Assembly (NCBI RefSeq): GCF_044784365.2
Contig: NZ_CP173065.2
Direction: 5' to 3' (one strand)
Source of the DNA: Cetobacterium_A somerae
Lineage (GTDB): Bacteria; Fusobacteriota; Fusobacteriia; Fusobacteriales; Fusobacteriaceae
DNA: 64,000 bases
A model generated the notes under the pieces. That model searched no databases, had not been told where the DNA came from, and saw only the letters and a program-made list of their open reading frames with translations. Every line of letters starts with the position of its first letter. Positions within the stretch are counted from its first letter, which is position 1. A program made the position numbers and the translations under genes. Shown piece by piece: positions 34,642 through 43,491 of this stretch.

Positions 34642-36153
34642 ATGATTTTAAGAAAAAGAATTTGCGTTATGGATATTGGTTCTAACTCTATTAGAATGGT
34701 TATATATGAAATTACTCCGAATAAATCTTTTATTCCAATAGAGGATATAAAGGAAACCGTTAGATTAGGAGAGGGGATAAACGATAAAAAAGAGTTAAAG
34801 GATGAAAAAATAAAATTAGCATTAAAAACAATACAATTATTTAAAAAAGTATGTTTAAAAAATAACGTAGATGAAATTGTAGCTTTTGGAACGGCGGCTT
34901 TAAGAATTGCTACAAATGGAGAATATCTATTAAAAGAAATATTAAAAACAACAGGAATAGATGTAATTGTTTTTAAAGGTGAGGATGAAGCATATTTTTC
35001 TTTTGAAGGAGCAATAAACACATTAGATATAAAAGATGGAGTTGTAATTGACTTGGGTGGATCAAGTTTAGAAATAGTTCACTTTGAAAATAGAGAAGCT
35101 TTAGAGAGAGTAAGTTTAAATTTTGGAGCAGTAACTTTATCAGAAATTGCAAATTTAAAAGATAAATTAAGTAAAAAAGATGAAGAGACATTAAGAGAGT
35201 TTATACAAAACCAACTTAAAATAGTTCAGTGGAAAGATAAAATAAAAGATTTACCTTTAATAGGGGTAGGAGGAACAGTTAGAAATATTGGAGGAGTAAA
35301 TCTATATATGAATAACTATCCTTTGGAGTTATTACATAATTATAAGGTAAGTGTTGATGGTGTAAAAGAAGTGGTAAACTTTTTAAAAGATAAAGACTAT
35401 AAAGAGAAACAAGATGTACAAGGATTATCAAAAGCGAGAGCTGATGTTTTTATAGGGGCAGCGATAGCAGTAGAAGAGGTATTAACATATTTCTCTTTAA
35501 AAGAGTTAATAATTAGTGGCTATGGAATAAGAGAGGGAGTTTTGTATGAAAGACTCAGTGAATGTGGGAAAGTTATTCAAGATCCTTTTGAAGATGGTTT
35601 TAGAGAGATATTGGAAATTTTGGATATTAATACAATAATAAAAGAAAAACAATATAAAATTTTTAAAAAAATATGCTTATCATTGGATGGAGAATATAAG
35701 CTTAAAGGAATAAATGAAAAAATAATAAAGATAGTGACGTATTTATATGATATAGGAAAGAGTATTAATTTTGTAAATTATCCATTGCACTCAGCTTATA
35801 TGATATTAAATTTGGGAGTAAAAGGTATTGAGCAAAAAGAACTTGTAGCCTCAGCATTAATTGTAGCTAGAGGAAATAAAAAATATAAAGGGTTAGAAAA
35901 ATATAAGGAGATGTTTAAAGATAGTGAAATAGATGAATTAATGATGCTTTCTAAAATATTGAATATGACAAATATATTTTATGATGATTTATTATTGGAA
36001 GATGAAAATTTTGAAATAGAAATTACAAAAGATGAGATTATATTTTTTATTAAAGATAAAGATGAAGAGGACTTAAAAATTATTGATTTGTTTATATCTC
36101 AGAAAAAATTTATAAATACTTTTGATAAAAAATTGAAGTTTAAAATGAAATAA
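34642..36153 (+). CDS. ppx: Ppx/GppA phosphatase with degenerate HD-like tail
   Basis: This 503-residue protein belongs to the exopolyphosphatase/pppGpp phosphatase family. The ASKHA phosphatase motifs are intact: VMDIGSNSIRMVIYEI near the start, FKGEDEAYFSFEGA with the catalytic acidic region, and VVIDLGGSSLEIV. The C-terminal part aligns with the HD domain of longer Ppx proteins, but the key residues look lost: YDIGK replaces HDIGK and ARGN stands where VRAH is expected. TTGGAGG precedes the ATG. It is the first gene of a polyphosphate operon. Confidence 0.88.
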   Translation: MILRKRICVMDIGSNSIRMVIYEITPNKSFIPIEDIKETVRLGEGINDKKELKDEKIKLALKTIQLFKKVCLKNNVDEIVAFGTAALRIATNGEYLLKEILKTTGIDVIVFKGEDEAYFSFEGAINTLDIKDGVVIDLGGSSLEIVHFENREALERVSLNFGAVTLSEIANLKDKLSKKDEETLREFIQNQLKIVQWKDKIKDLPLIGVGGTVRNIGGVNLYMNNYPLELLHNYKVSVDGVKEVVNFLKDKDYKEKQDVQGLSKARADVFIGAAIAVEEVLTYFSLKELIISGYGIREGVLYERLSECGKVIQDPFEDGFREILEILDINTIIKEKQYKIFKKICLSLDGEYKLKGINEKIIKIVTYLYDIGKSINFVNYPLHSAYMILNLGVKGIEQKELVASALIVARGNKKYKGLEKYKEMFKDSEIDELMMLSKILNMTNIFYDDLLLEDENFEIEITKDEIIFFIKDKDEEDLKIIDLFISQKKFINTFDKKLKFKMK

Positions 36154-36169
36154 ATAGAATGGAGAGGAT

Positions 36170-37695
36170 ATGGGGACTTATACAGTAATAGAGATTAATT
36201 CAACTTTTATAGAGATGAAAATATATGAAAAAAAAGAAAATGGATATAAAGTTTTAGAAAAAGTTACAGAAGATATTAATCTTTTCAAAGAGATTAAAGA
36301 CAAGGATGAAATTTCTCTGGAAAAAATGAGGAAATTATGTGAGATATTAAAAAAAATGGATAACTTATCTAGAGATTATGGAACTACAGAAAAGAAAATT
36401 ATATTTAGTGAGTTTTTTAAAACAATAACTAACTTTCCAATGGTTCTAGATCAAATAAAGCTAAAAGTAAATTTACCTGTAGAAAGTATAGATTTAAGTG
36501 AAAAAACATATTACTCTATAAAAAAATTAATTCATTTGGAAAAAGAGGTTTTTTCAAAAAAGAGAGCAGATTATTTTTTAATTTAAAATCTTTTAGTTCA
36601 GGGGTATATCTATTTTATAAAGGAGAGTTATCTATAAATGAGCATATAAATTTAGGGACAGAAAAGTTATATTTAATACTTGAAGAAAATAATATAAATT
36701 CAAAGAAGGCTTTTGATTTTATTTGTGATTATATGGAAAGTTATGTTGAGTTCATAAGAAGAGATGTAGGAAGAAAGATTATAAAAAAACTTATTTTAGA
36801 AGGAGAATTAGAAGAAAAACTTTTAAAATTAATTTTTGGAAAAAAGGATTTAAAAAATTTAACATTAAGTGAATTAAAAGAAAAAATAAAGTTTTTACAA
36901 GAGCATTCATACAATGAAATTTCTACAAAATATAAGTGTAGTGTGCCTACTGCAAAATTAATGGTTATATCAATCTGTTTAATTATAAGTTTTGCTGATT
37001 ATTTTGAAGTAAAAGAGATTAAATTTTTAGATTTTAATATAAAAGATTTATGTGCATTAGAGAAATTTTATCCTGAAATTAGATACTCTTTTGAAGAAAC
37101 ATTATGGAAAATAACATTAGATTCAGTTATAGATTTAGGTGAAAAATTTGATTTTGATAGAGAACATTCAGAGTTTGTAAAAAATATAGGTATAAAATTA
37201 TTAGATAAATTGAAAGGGTATCATTCTTTAGGATTAAAAGATTATAAATATTTTATAATAGCAGCCTATTTACATGATATAGGAAAAGCAATAGATTTTG
37301 AAAATCATAGTAAGCATTCAGCGTATATACTTGAAAATACAACAATATTTGGTTTGAATAGAGAGATGATTGAAAAAATAGCCTTTATAGTTAGAGCTCA
37401 TACGTCAAATACAAAGTTAGAATCACTTTATAACTATGGATTTAAAGGTGAAGAGTTAATAAAACTATTAAAAATTATAGCAATTATTAAAATAGCAACA
37501 TCTTTAGATAGAGGGAAAAAAAGAAGATTATATAATGAAAAAATAAATTTAACTAAAACTAATTTAATAATAGAGATGGATACAAAAGAAGATTTTTATA
37601 TGGAGAAAAGTAGTTTTGAGAAACAGTCAAAACTTTTTAAATATCTTTTTGACTTAGATATAGAGCTTAAAATAAATAGGAGGTTTGGAGAATGA
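36170..37695 (+). CDS. Diverged Ppx/GppA-HD paralogue, frame broken at a slippery site
   Basis: Two open frames, 36170-36586 and a second open from at least 36541 to 37695, read as one protein of about 508 residues if the ribosome slips -1 at T TTT TTA (36574-36580), or if one T is missing. The zero frame stops at 36584. The N-terminal phosphatase motifs look degenerate: EINSTF for DxGSNS, and FLNLKSFSSG for the VIDLGGSS loop. The HD domain looks intact: REH, LHDIGKAIDFENHSKHSAY, VRAHTS and SLDRG. It overlaps ppk by 4 bases. It could be an HD phosphohydrolase or a partner of the preceding Ppx. Confidence 0.8.
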
Positions 37696-39731
37696 GTACC
37701 TATACTGGAAAGGACTTTTACAACAGAGAGATAAGTTGGATAGAGTTTAATAAAAGAGTACTCTCTGAAGCAGAGGCAAATGATAATCCACTTTTAGAAA
37801 AAATAAAGTTTTTAGCAATTGTAAGTTCGAATTTTGATGAATTTTTTAAAGTAAGGGTTGCTGGACTAAAAGCCCAAGATGAATCAAATTTAGAGTTGAG
37901 AGATATAGCAGGTTTACTTCCAAAAGAGCAGTTAACAATAATAAAAAAAGAGGTCACAAAAGTTATTGAGAAGCAATATAAACTTTATACTACAATTATG
38001 GATAAAATAAAAGTAGAAGGTAAAATTTCAATAAAGACGTATGAAGAGTTACAAGGAAAAGAGTTACGATTTATAGAAAACTACTATAATGAAACTTTAT
38101 TTCCAATATTGACACCAATGGCAATAGATACTTTTAGACCATTTCCACATTTAAATAGTGGAGCTATAAATCTAATTTTAAATGTAAAAGAGAAGGATGG
38201 AATATCTTTTGCTATAGTTGAAATTCCAAGAGTTGTAAATAGATTAATTAAGCTACCTGGTGGTAATAATTTTATTTTATTAGAAGAGGTAATAAAAAAT
38301 AATCTTCATAGATTATTTAATGGTTATGAAATAATAGATATAGGGTATTTTAGAATTACAAGGGATGAAGATTTAGGTATAGATGAAAACAGTGGTGCAG
38401 AGGATTTATTAGTTGAAATAGAAAAAGAGGTCAAAAATAGAAAATGGGGTAATCCAGTTAGAGTTGAATATATTCGTGGGGTTTCTAATAAAAGTTTAGA
38501 ATTTTTAAAAGAGCAAATAGAACTTGAAGAGGAGAATTTTTATCCTGTTTTAGGTCCTTTAGATTTGACATTTTTATGGGGAATGGTAGATGTTGATGGA
38601 GTTGAAGAGTTAAAATTTGAAAAAAATATTCCAAGGTATTACAAAGAGTTGGCTGGTGAAAATATATTTAAAGTTTTATCAAAAAGAAATATTTTACTTA
38701 GACATCCTTTTGAAAGCTTTGATCATGTGGTTGACTTGGTAAAAATATCAGCTCAAGATCCTAAAGTTTTAGCTATAAAACAAACTTTATATAGAGTAAG
38801 TGGTGATTCACCAATAATAAAATATTTAAAAAAAGCTGCTGAAAATGGAAAACAAGTGACAGTATTAGTAGAATTAAAAGCTCGATTTGATGAAGAAAGA
38901 AATGTTAAATGGGCAAGAGAGCTAGAAGAAGCAGGGTGTCATGTAATTTATGGATTAAGTGGGTTAAAAACTCATGCCAAATGTTTATTGATAATTAGAA
39001 AAGAAGAGGATGGGATAAAAAGATATGTACATTTAGGAACAGGAAATTATAATGATTCAACAGCAAAACTATATGTAGATTACTCATTCTTTACTATGGA
39101 TGAAGAGATGGGAATAGATGCAAGTTATCTTTTTAATAAATTAACTGGATTTTCAAAGATAGATGATTGGAAAAAACTAATAGTTGCACCAACTCATTTA
39201 AGAGATACATTATACAGATTTATTGATAGAGAGATTGAAAATATTTCAAAAGGTGGATTAGGAAAAGTAGTTATTAAAGTGAATGGTTTAACAGATCAAG
39301 GAATAATAGAAAAGCTTTATGATGCTTCTAAAGCTGGAGTTGAGGTTACTTTAATTGTTAGAGGAGCTTGTTGTTTAAAGACCGGAATAGCTGGATTAAG
39401 CGAAAATATAAAGGTTTATAGTTTAGTTGGAAGATTTTTAGAACATGATAGAATATATTATTTTGAAAACAATGGAGAAGAAGAGTTATATTTAGGAAGT
39501 GCAGATTGTATGAGAAGGAATTTAGATGGAAGGGTAGAAACAATGTTTCCATTAGAAAATAAAGAGGATCGAAAAAAAGTTACTCAACTTATAAAAGATA
39601 TTTTGAAGGATAATGTTAAATTAAGAGTTCAAAATAAAGATGGAAGTTATTCTTTAGTAAATCAAAAATCAAAAAAAGCAATATCAAAATTTAATTATCA
39701 AGAATACTATAGAGAAAAATCTAGTGAATAA
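37692..39731 (+). CDS. ppk1: Polyphosphate kinase 1
   Basis: Ppk1, 679 residues, reversibly polymerises the gamma phosphate of ATP into polyphosphate. The N-terminal FYNREISWIEFNKRVLSEA, the LRHPFESFDHVV segment, the phospholipase D-like catalytic motifs SGLKTHAKCLLI and TGNYNDSTAKLYVDYSFF, and YYFENNGEEELYLGSADCMRRNLDGRVE are present. It overlaps the upstream HD gene by ATGA, so the three polyphosphate genes are translationally linked. Confidence 0.96.
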   Translation: MSTYTGKDFYNREISWIEFNKRVLSEAEANDNPLLEKIKFLAIVSSNFDEFFKVRVAGLKAQDESNLELRDIAGLLPKEQLTIIKKEVTKVIEKQYKLYTTIMDKIKVEGKISIKTYEELQGKELRFIENYYNETLFPILTPMAIDTFRPFPHLNSGAINLILNVKEKDGISFAIVEIPRVVNRLIKLPGGNNFILLEEVIKNNLHRLFNGYEIIDIGYFRITRDEDLGIDENSGAEDLLVEIEKEVKNRKWGNPVRVEYIRGVSNKSLEFLKEQIELEEENFYPVLGPLDLTFLWGMVDVDGVEELKFEKNIPRYYKELAGENIFKVLSKRNILLRHPFESFDHVVDLVKISAQDPKVLAIKQTLYRVSGDSPIIKYLKKAAENGKQVTVLVELKARFDEERNVKWARELEEAGCHVIYGLSGLKTHAKCLLIIRKEEDGIKRYVHLGTGNYNDSTAKLYVDYSFFTMDEEMGIDASYLFNKLTGFSKIDDWKKLIVAPTHLRDTLYRFIDREIENISKGGLGKVVIKVNGLTDQGIIEKLYDASKAGVEVTLIVRGACCLKTGIAGLSENIKVYSLVGRFLEHDRIYYFENNGEEELYLGSADCMRRNLDGRVETMFPLENKEDRKKVTQLIKDILKDNVKLRVQNKDGSYSLVNQKSKKAISKFNYQEYYREKSSE

Positions 39732-39746
39732 AAAGGAGGGAGTAAT

Positions 39747-40391
39747 ATGAGATTAATTAAAGTTTCTAAAAAGAGCGATCTTTATAAAAAAGCAATAGAT
39801 ATATTTAAAGAGACAACTTATGGGAAAGATGTTGTTAATATAGCATTTTCAGGTGGAAGAACTCCAAAAGAATTTTTCACTAAACTATCAAAAGAGGATA
39901 TAGATTGGGAAAAGATAAATATATTTTTAGTAGATGAAAGGTTTGTACCATTAGATAGTAATAACAGTAATTATAACCTTTTAAAAAAGAATCTTTTAGA
40001 TAAAATTGATATTCCTGAAAAAAATATACATAAAATAGAGATATTAAAAACTCCTTTGGATTCAAAGATTGATTATGAGAAAAGATTATTAAAGTATTTT
40101 AAAGGTGATATAAAATTTGATGCAGTTTATTTAGGAATAGGAGAGGATGGACATACAGGATCAATATTTACAATGGATGATATAGAAGTATTAGAGCCAA
40201 CTCTTATAACGGAAAGTTCAAACCATCCGCACAAAAGAATAACTTTAAGTATGGAAACAATAAATAAAGCTGAAAAAAAAATAGTTATAGCGACAAAGGA
40301 AAAAGCGGAGGTGCTAGAAAATTTACCTAAATTTAAATGTCCAGCATTTTTTATAGATAATCCAATAGTTTTAATGGAATATGAAAAGTAA
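39747..40391 (+). CDS. pgl: 6-phosphogluconolactonase, DevB type
   Basis: Pgl, 214 residues, hydrolyses 6-phosphogluconolactone in the oxidative pentose phosphate pathway. NIAFSGGRTPKEFF, FLVDERFVPLDSNNSNY and LGIGEDGHTGSIF are family signatures shared with glucosamine-6-phosphate isomerases, and the length fits Pgl. AAAGGAGGG precedes the ATG. It is the last gene of the ppk operon. Confidence 0.88.
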   Translation: MRLIKVSKKSDLYKKAIDIFKETTYGKDVVNIAFSGGRTPKEFFTKLSKEDIDWEKINIFLVDERFVPLDSNNSNYNLLKKNLLDKIDIPEKNIHKIEILKTPLDSKIDYEKRLLKYFKGDIKFDAVYLGIGEDGHTGSIFTMDDIEVLEPTLITESSNHPHKRITLSMETINKAEKKIVIATKEKAEVLENLPKFKCPAFFIDNPIVLMEYEK

Positions 40392-40421
40392 AAAAAAGTG
40401 GATTAAATCCACTTTTTTATT
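40390..40421. terminator. Bidirectional terminator after pgl
   Basis: AAAAAAGTGGATT pairs with AATCCACTTTTTT across about 40393-40418, serving the convergent pgl and secreted-protein genes. Confidence 0.85.
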
Positions 40422-40866
40422 TGAAATTATCAAGTAATCTAAGAAAATCCATTGCAATTTTTTCTTCTTTTGTTAATGTTTGTCTAAAGCTTGGAGAGAA
40501 ATTATAATTATTTAATCTATTTGGATGATACAGCAAATCATTGATAAAATATTTTAAAGGGTCGTTATAATTTTTGTATGCAGGTAATAATGAAATTTCT
40601 CTATTATATTTAGCAAAAGCTTTACGTAATCTTTTTTCTTCTTTTAATTGTTCTTTATAGAATTTTTCTACATTTTTTTGATTTTTATTTTTGAAAGATG
40701 GATTCATATTTAGCCATTCAATAAATTCTTTGTTATGTCCCCAGTTAGTATCGGTATTAATATTTTTTTGTGTATGACCTTTTGCTTTTCCTTTGCCTGG
40801 ATTAGCTAAAATTTGAGTAGAGCAAAGTGTTAAAGATATAAAAATAAAAGCTATAAAGTTTTTCAT
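40417..40866 (-). CDS. Secreted hypothetical protein
   Basis: This 149-residue protein is not recognised. It has a signal peptide (MKNFIAFIFISLTLCSTQILA, cleavage likely before NPGKG), then a Gly-Lys-rich stretch and a basic helical region rich in Lys, Asn, Tyr and Phe. It has no cysteine after the signal. It is probably periplasmic or exported. AGGAGAA precedes the ATG, and it is divergent from the thioredoxin-like gene. Confidence 0.7.
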   Translation of the reverse strand: MKNFIAFIFISLTLCSTQILANPGKGKAKGHTQKNINTDTNWGHNKEFIEWLNMNPSFKNKNQKNVEKFYKEQLKEEKRLRKAFAKYNREISLLPAYKNYNDPLKYFINDLLYHPNRLNNYNFSPSFRQTLTKEEKIAMDFLRLLDNFK

Positions 40867-40942
40867 AATATATTCTCCTCAAATAAAATAATATCTGTCT
40901 ATTATATATTAAATGCAAAAAAAATTAAAGATATAAAAATTC

Positions 40943-40971
40943 TTGACTTTTATACTAAAGTTTTATATGAT
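40943..40971 (+). promoter_or_regulatory. Promoter of the thioredoxin-like gene
   Basis: TTGACT (40943-40948) and TATGAT (40966-40971) are 17 bases apart, about 40 bases before the start. Confidence 0.8.
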
Positions 40972-41010
40972 ATTAATATATACAGAAAAAGTATAAATGG
41001 AGGTATGAAA

Positions 41011-41274
41011 ATGAGAATTATGTTATTTACAACACCAACTTGTCAATATTGTGGTCCAGCAAAGGAGCTTTTAGCAGATACTGAAGGTGTAGAGATTATA
41101 AATGCTATGGAAAATCAAGAGTTAGCAGGAATGTATGGAATCAGATCTGTACCATGCTTAATTGTGGAAAAGTGTAGCGGAACAAAAACATTTATAGGAT
41201 TAGATCAAATCGCTCAATTCGTTGATGAAAATGGACATTCATCAGGTGGATGTGGATGTAGCTGCGGTCATTAA
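41011..41274 (+). CDS. Glutaredoxin/thioredoxin-like protein with Cys-rich tail
   Basis: This is an 87-residue thioredoxin-fold protein with the redox pair C11-Q-Y-C14 after the first strand and a cis-proline motif SVPCLIV. The tail SSGGCGCSCGH is rich in cysteine and glycine and may bind a metal or serve as a redox extension. The start 41011 has AGGAGG-type spacing of 7; an ATG at 41005 is too close. It is a single gene with its own promoter and terminator. Confidence 0.82.
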   Translation: MRIMLFTTPTCQYCGPAKELLADTEGVEIINAMENQELAGMYGIRSVPCLIVEKCSGTKTFIGLDQIAQFVDENGHSSGGCGCSCGH

Positions 41275-41277
41275 TTA

Positions 41278-41308
41278 AAAAACCATGCAAATAGTTTGCA
41301 TGGTTTTT
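41278..41308 (+). terminator. Terminator after the thioredoxin-like gene
   Basis: CCATGCAAA (41283-41291) pairs with TTTGCATGG (41295-41303), flanked by A-run and T-run. Confidence 0.9.
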
Positions 41309-41415
41309 ATTTTTTATTGGAAAGTAGTTAAAAAACATGTATAATATCTAATTAAATTTATAGATAAAAAAAGAATAAATTTAAACTTGTAGAATAAGCT
41401 TAAGAGGTGAAAAAA

Positions 41416-41793
41416 ATGAGAAAAAAATTATCTCTATTTTTACTTCTTTCTATTATTTCAATTTTTGGAAGTATTAGGGAGGAGATTAAAGATAGATCCC
41501 ACCTATATACTTTTGTTAACTCAGAAATAAAAGAGTCGAAAAATAACAGAAATGATAAACATATACTTTTAAATGTATCGAATAAAGATATTAAAATAAT
41601 AACAACATCTAGTAGAGATAAAAAAGATGATGATTTAGGAAATGATGATAATGTAACTTATCTTATTAATTCTAGTTTTTCTCCAATTTTTAGAATTAAT
41701 TTAAAAGAAGTTCCATATTTTAATTTTTATTTAAATAATAATTTAATATATACAATTTTAAATAGATATGAAAATAGAGTATTAAGAATTTAA
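41416..41793 (+). CDS. Secreted or membrane-anchored hypothetical protein
   Basis: This 125-residue protein is not recognised. It has an N-terminal hydrophobic signal (KKLSLFLLLSIISIFGSI), a charged middle part and an Asn/Phe/Tyr-rich C-terminus. The start 41416 has GAGGTG 6 bases upstream; a GTG within that site is less likely. It is followed by a small membrane protein and a K+/H+ antiporter. Confidence 0.55.
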   Translation: MRKKLSLFLLLSIISIFGSIREEIKDRSHLYTFVNSEIKESKNNRNDKHILLNVSNKDIKIITTSSRDKKDDDLGNDDNVTYLINSSFSPIFRINLKEVPYFNFYLNNNLIYTILNRYENRVLRI

Positions 41794-41837
41794 AAAATAG
41801 TTTTTTCAATGATATTAAAATAAAATTGGAGGAAAAA

Positions 41838-42014
41838 ATGAAAAAACTATTATTAACTGAAGAGAATGAGATTTTAAGAGAAAAAGAAAGCTTTTTTGAT
41901 AAAGTTTTTAAAGTGTTATTTTTAATGATGTTTGTAGGGTCATATTTAATGCTAGTAGGAGTGACTACTTTTAAACTATTGGAACATATAATAAAATATG
42001 GTATTTCAGGGTAG
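41838..42014 (+). CDS. Small single-span membrane protein
   Basis: This 58-residue protein has a charged N-terminal half and one hydrophobic span (VLFLMMFVGSYLMLVGVTTF). The start is 41838 because TTGGAGG, upstream and in frame, is the ribosome-binding site. It sits 8 bases before the antiporter gene and may be an accessory subunit, which is inference from position only. Confidence 0.6.
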   Translation: MKKLLLTEENEILREKESFFDKVFKVLFLMMFVGSYLMLVGVTTFKLLEHIIKYGISG

Positions 42015-42022
42015 GTGAATAT

Positions 42023-43417
42023 ATGGGAGTAGAGATATTAATTGCTGGAATAATTATACTATTAAGTTTATTTTCAATAAGGATATCTAAGAAATTGGAG
42101 ATACCTTTATTGATAATGTTTTTATTAGTTGGAATGTTAGCAGGATCAGAAGGAATAGGTAGAATTTATTTTGATAATGCTTTAGTCGCTCAAAACTTAG
42201 GAACAATAGCTTTAATGTTTATAATTTTTTCAGGAGGATTAGAAACTAAAAAAGAGGATGTAAAAAAGTCTCTTTATCCTAGTGGAACATTAGCAACTTT
42301 AGGTGTTTTACTAACTGCAGGTTTATCTGGAGTAGCCGTATATTATTTAACAGATTTTACCTTAAAAGAGTCTTTACTATTTAGTGCTATGGTATCATCA
42401 ACAGATGCAGCAGCAGTTATGTCTATCTTAGGAGATTCAAAGCTAAAGAAAGATATAAAATCGGTTGTTGAAATAGAATCAGGAAGTAATGATCCAATGG
42501 CCTATGCTTTAATTCTTTTTTTATTATCATTTTTTAAAGAAGGAGAAAGTACATCAATTGTAACAGGGATAATTTTTCTTTTAAAACAAATAACCTTAGG
42601 AGCAATTATAGGGTATATATTTGGAGTGGTGACTTTACCGTTAGCTAATTATATAAAAATAGTGAGAGAAGAGTTTCTAACTATACATTTGATTGCAATA
42701 CTGTTTATCTGTTTTGGATTGGCAACAGTTTTAGATGGAAATGGATTTTTGGCAATATATATTGCTGGAATAATGATTGGAAATAAGAAGTTTAACTATA
42801 AGTTAAACTCAATTAGAAATATGAGACTGATAACATGGTTTATGCAAATAGGGATGTTTGTAATGTTAGGATTATTAGTTTTTCCTAGTCAATTGTTAGG
42901 ATATATATTTATAGGAAGTTTATTGTCTGTAATTATGATAATAGTTATAAGAATGCTTGTTGTTTATAGTTTATTATGGCCATTTAAGTTTAATTATAAA
43001 GAGAAATTTTTTATATCATGGGCAGGATTAAAGGGAGCGGTTCCTATAATTTTTGCTACAATGGCTATAACAGAGGGATTACCTAATGCTCAAGGAATGT
43101 TTAATCTAACTTTTTATATTGTTGTATTTTCAGTTCTTCTTCAAGGAATGACTTTAAAATATGTAGGAAAAAAATTAAATTTATTCGAAGAGGATCAAGA
43201 GGAAGATAAATTTATAGAAATAGAGGAATTAGAAGAACTTGCTTTGAAGAAGATGATATTAGACAAGCAATCAGAATATGTTAATAAAAAGATTAGAGAA
43301 CTTGAATTACCTCAAGGAATGCTAATTGTATCTATAAAAAGAGATGAAAATTATATAACTCCAAAAGGAGATGTGACCCTTTTAATGGGAGATACTCTTC
43401 TATTTTCACAAAACTAA
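42023..43417 (+). CDS. K+/H+ antiporter, NhaP2 (CvrA) type
   Basis: This 464-residue CPA1 antiporter has 12-13 spans, with FSGGLETKKEDVKKSL, SSTDAAAVMSIL and VEIESGSNDPMAY carrying the conserved ion-site Asp. A C-terminal TrkA-C/RCK-like domain (ELELPQGMLIVSIKRDENYITPKGDVTLLMGDTL) suggests nucleotide or ligand control, as in NhaP2. It is probably a potassium/proton exchanger. GTAGGTG precedes the ATG. Confidence 0.88.
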   Translation: MGVEILIAGIIILLSLFSIRISKKLEIPLLIMFLLVGMLAGSEGIGRIYFDNALVAQNLGTIALMFIIFSGGLETKKEDVKKSLYPSGTLATLGVLLTAGLSGVAVYYLTDFTLKESLLFSAMVSSTDAAAVMSILGDSKLKKDIKSVVEIESGSNDPMAYALILFLLSFFKEGESTSIVTGIIFLLKQITLGAIIGYIFGVVTLPLANYIKIVREEFLTIHLIAILFICFGLATVLDGNGFLAIYIAGIMIGNKKFNYKLNSIRNMRLITWFMQIGMFVMLGLLVFPSQLLGYIFIGSLLSVIMIIVIRMLVVYSLLWPFKFNYKEKFFISWAGLKGAVPIIFATMAITEGLPNAQGMFNLTFYIVVFSVLLQGMTLKYVGKKLNLFEEDQEEDKFIEIEELEELALKKMILDKQSEYVNKKIRELELPQGMLIVSIKRDENYITPKGDVTLLMGDTLLFSQN

Positions 43418-43491
43418 TTGTATTTTTTTAGATATAGTTATAGAATGTAATATAATATATTAGTTTTTAAAAACTAAAAGGACGTGAAAAG

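Noticed and set aside
36733..37695. An independent gene starting at the ATG at 36733
   Set aside because: The frame is open well upstream to at least 36541 and the upstream codons continue the homology to the Ppx fold; no ribosome-binding site stands before this ATG.
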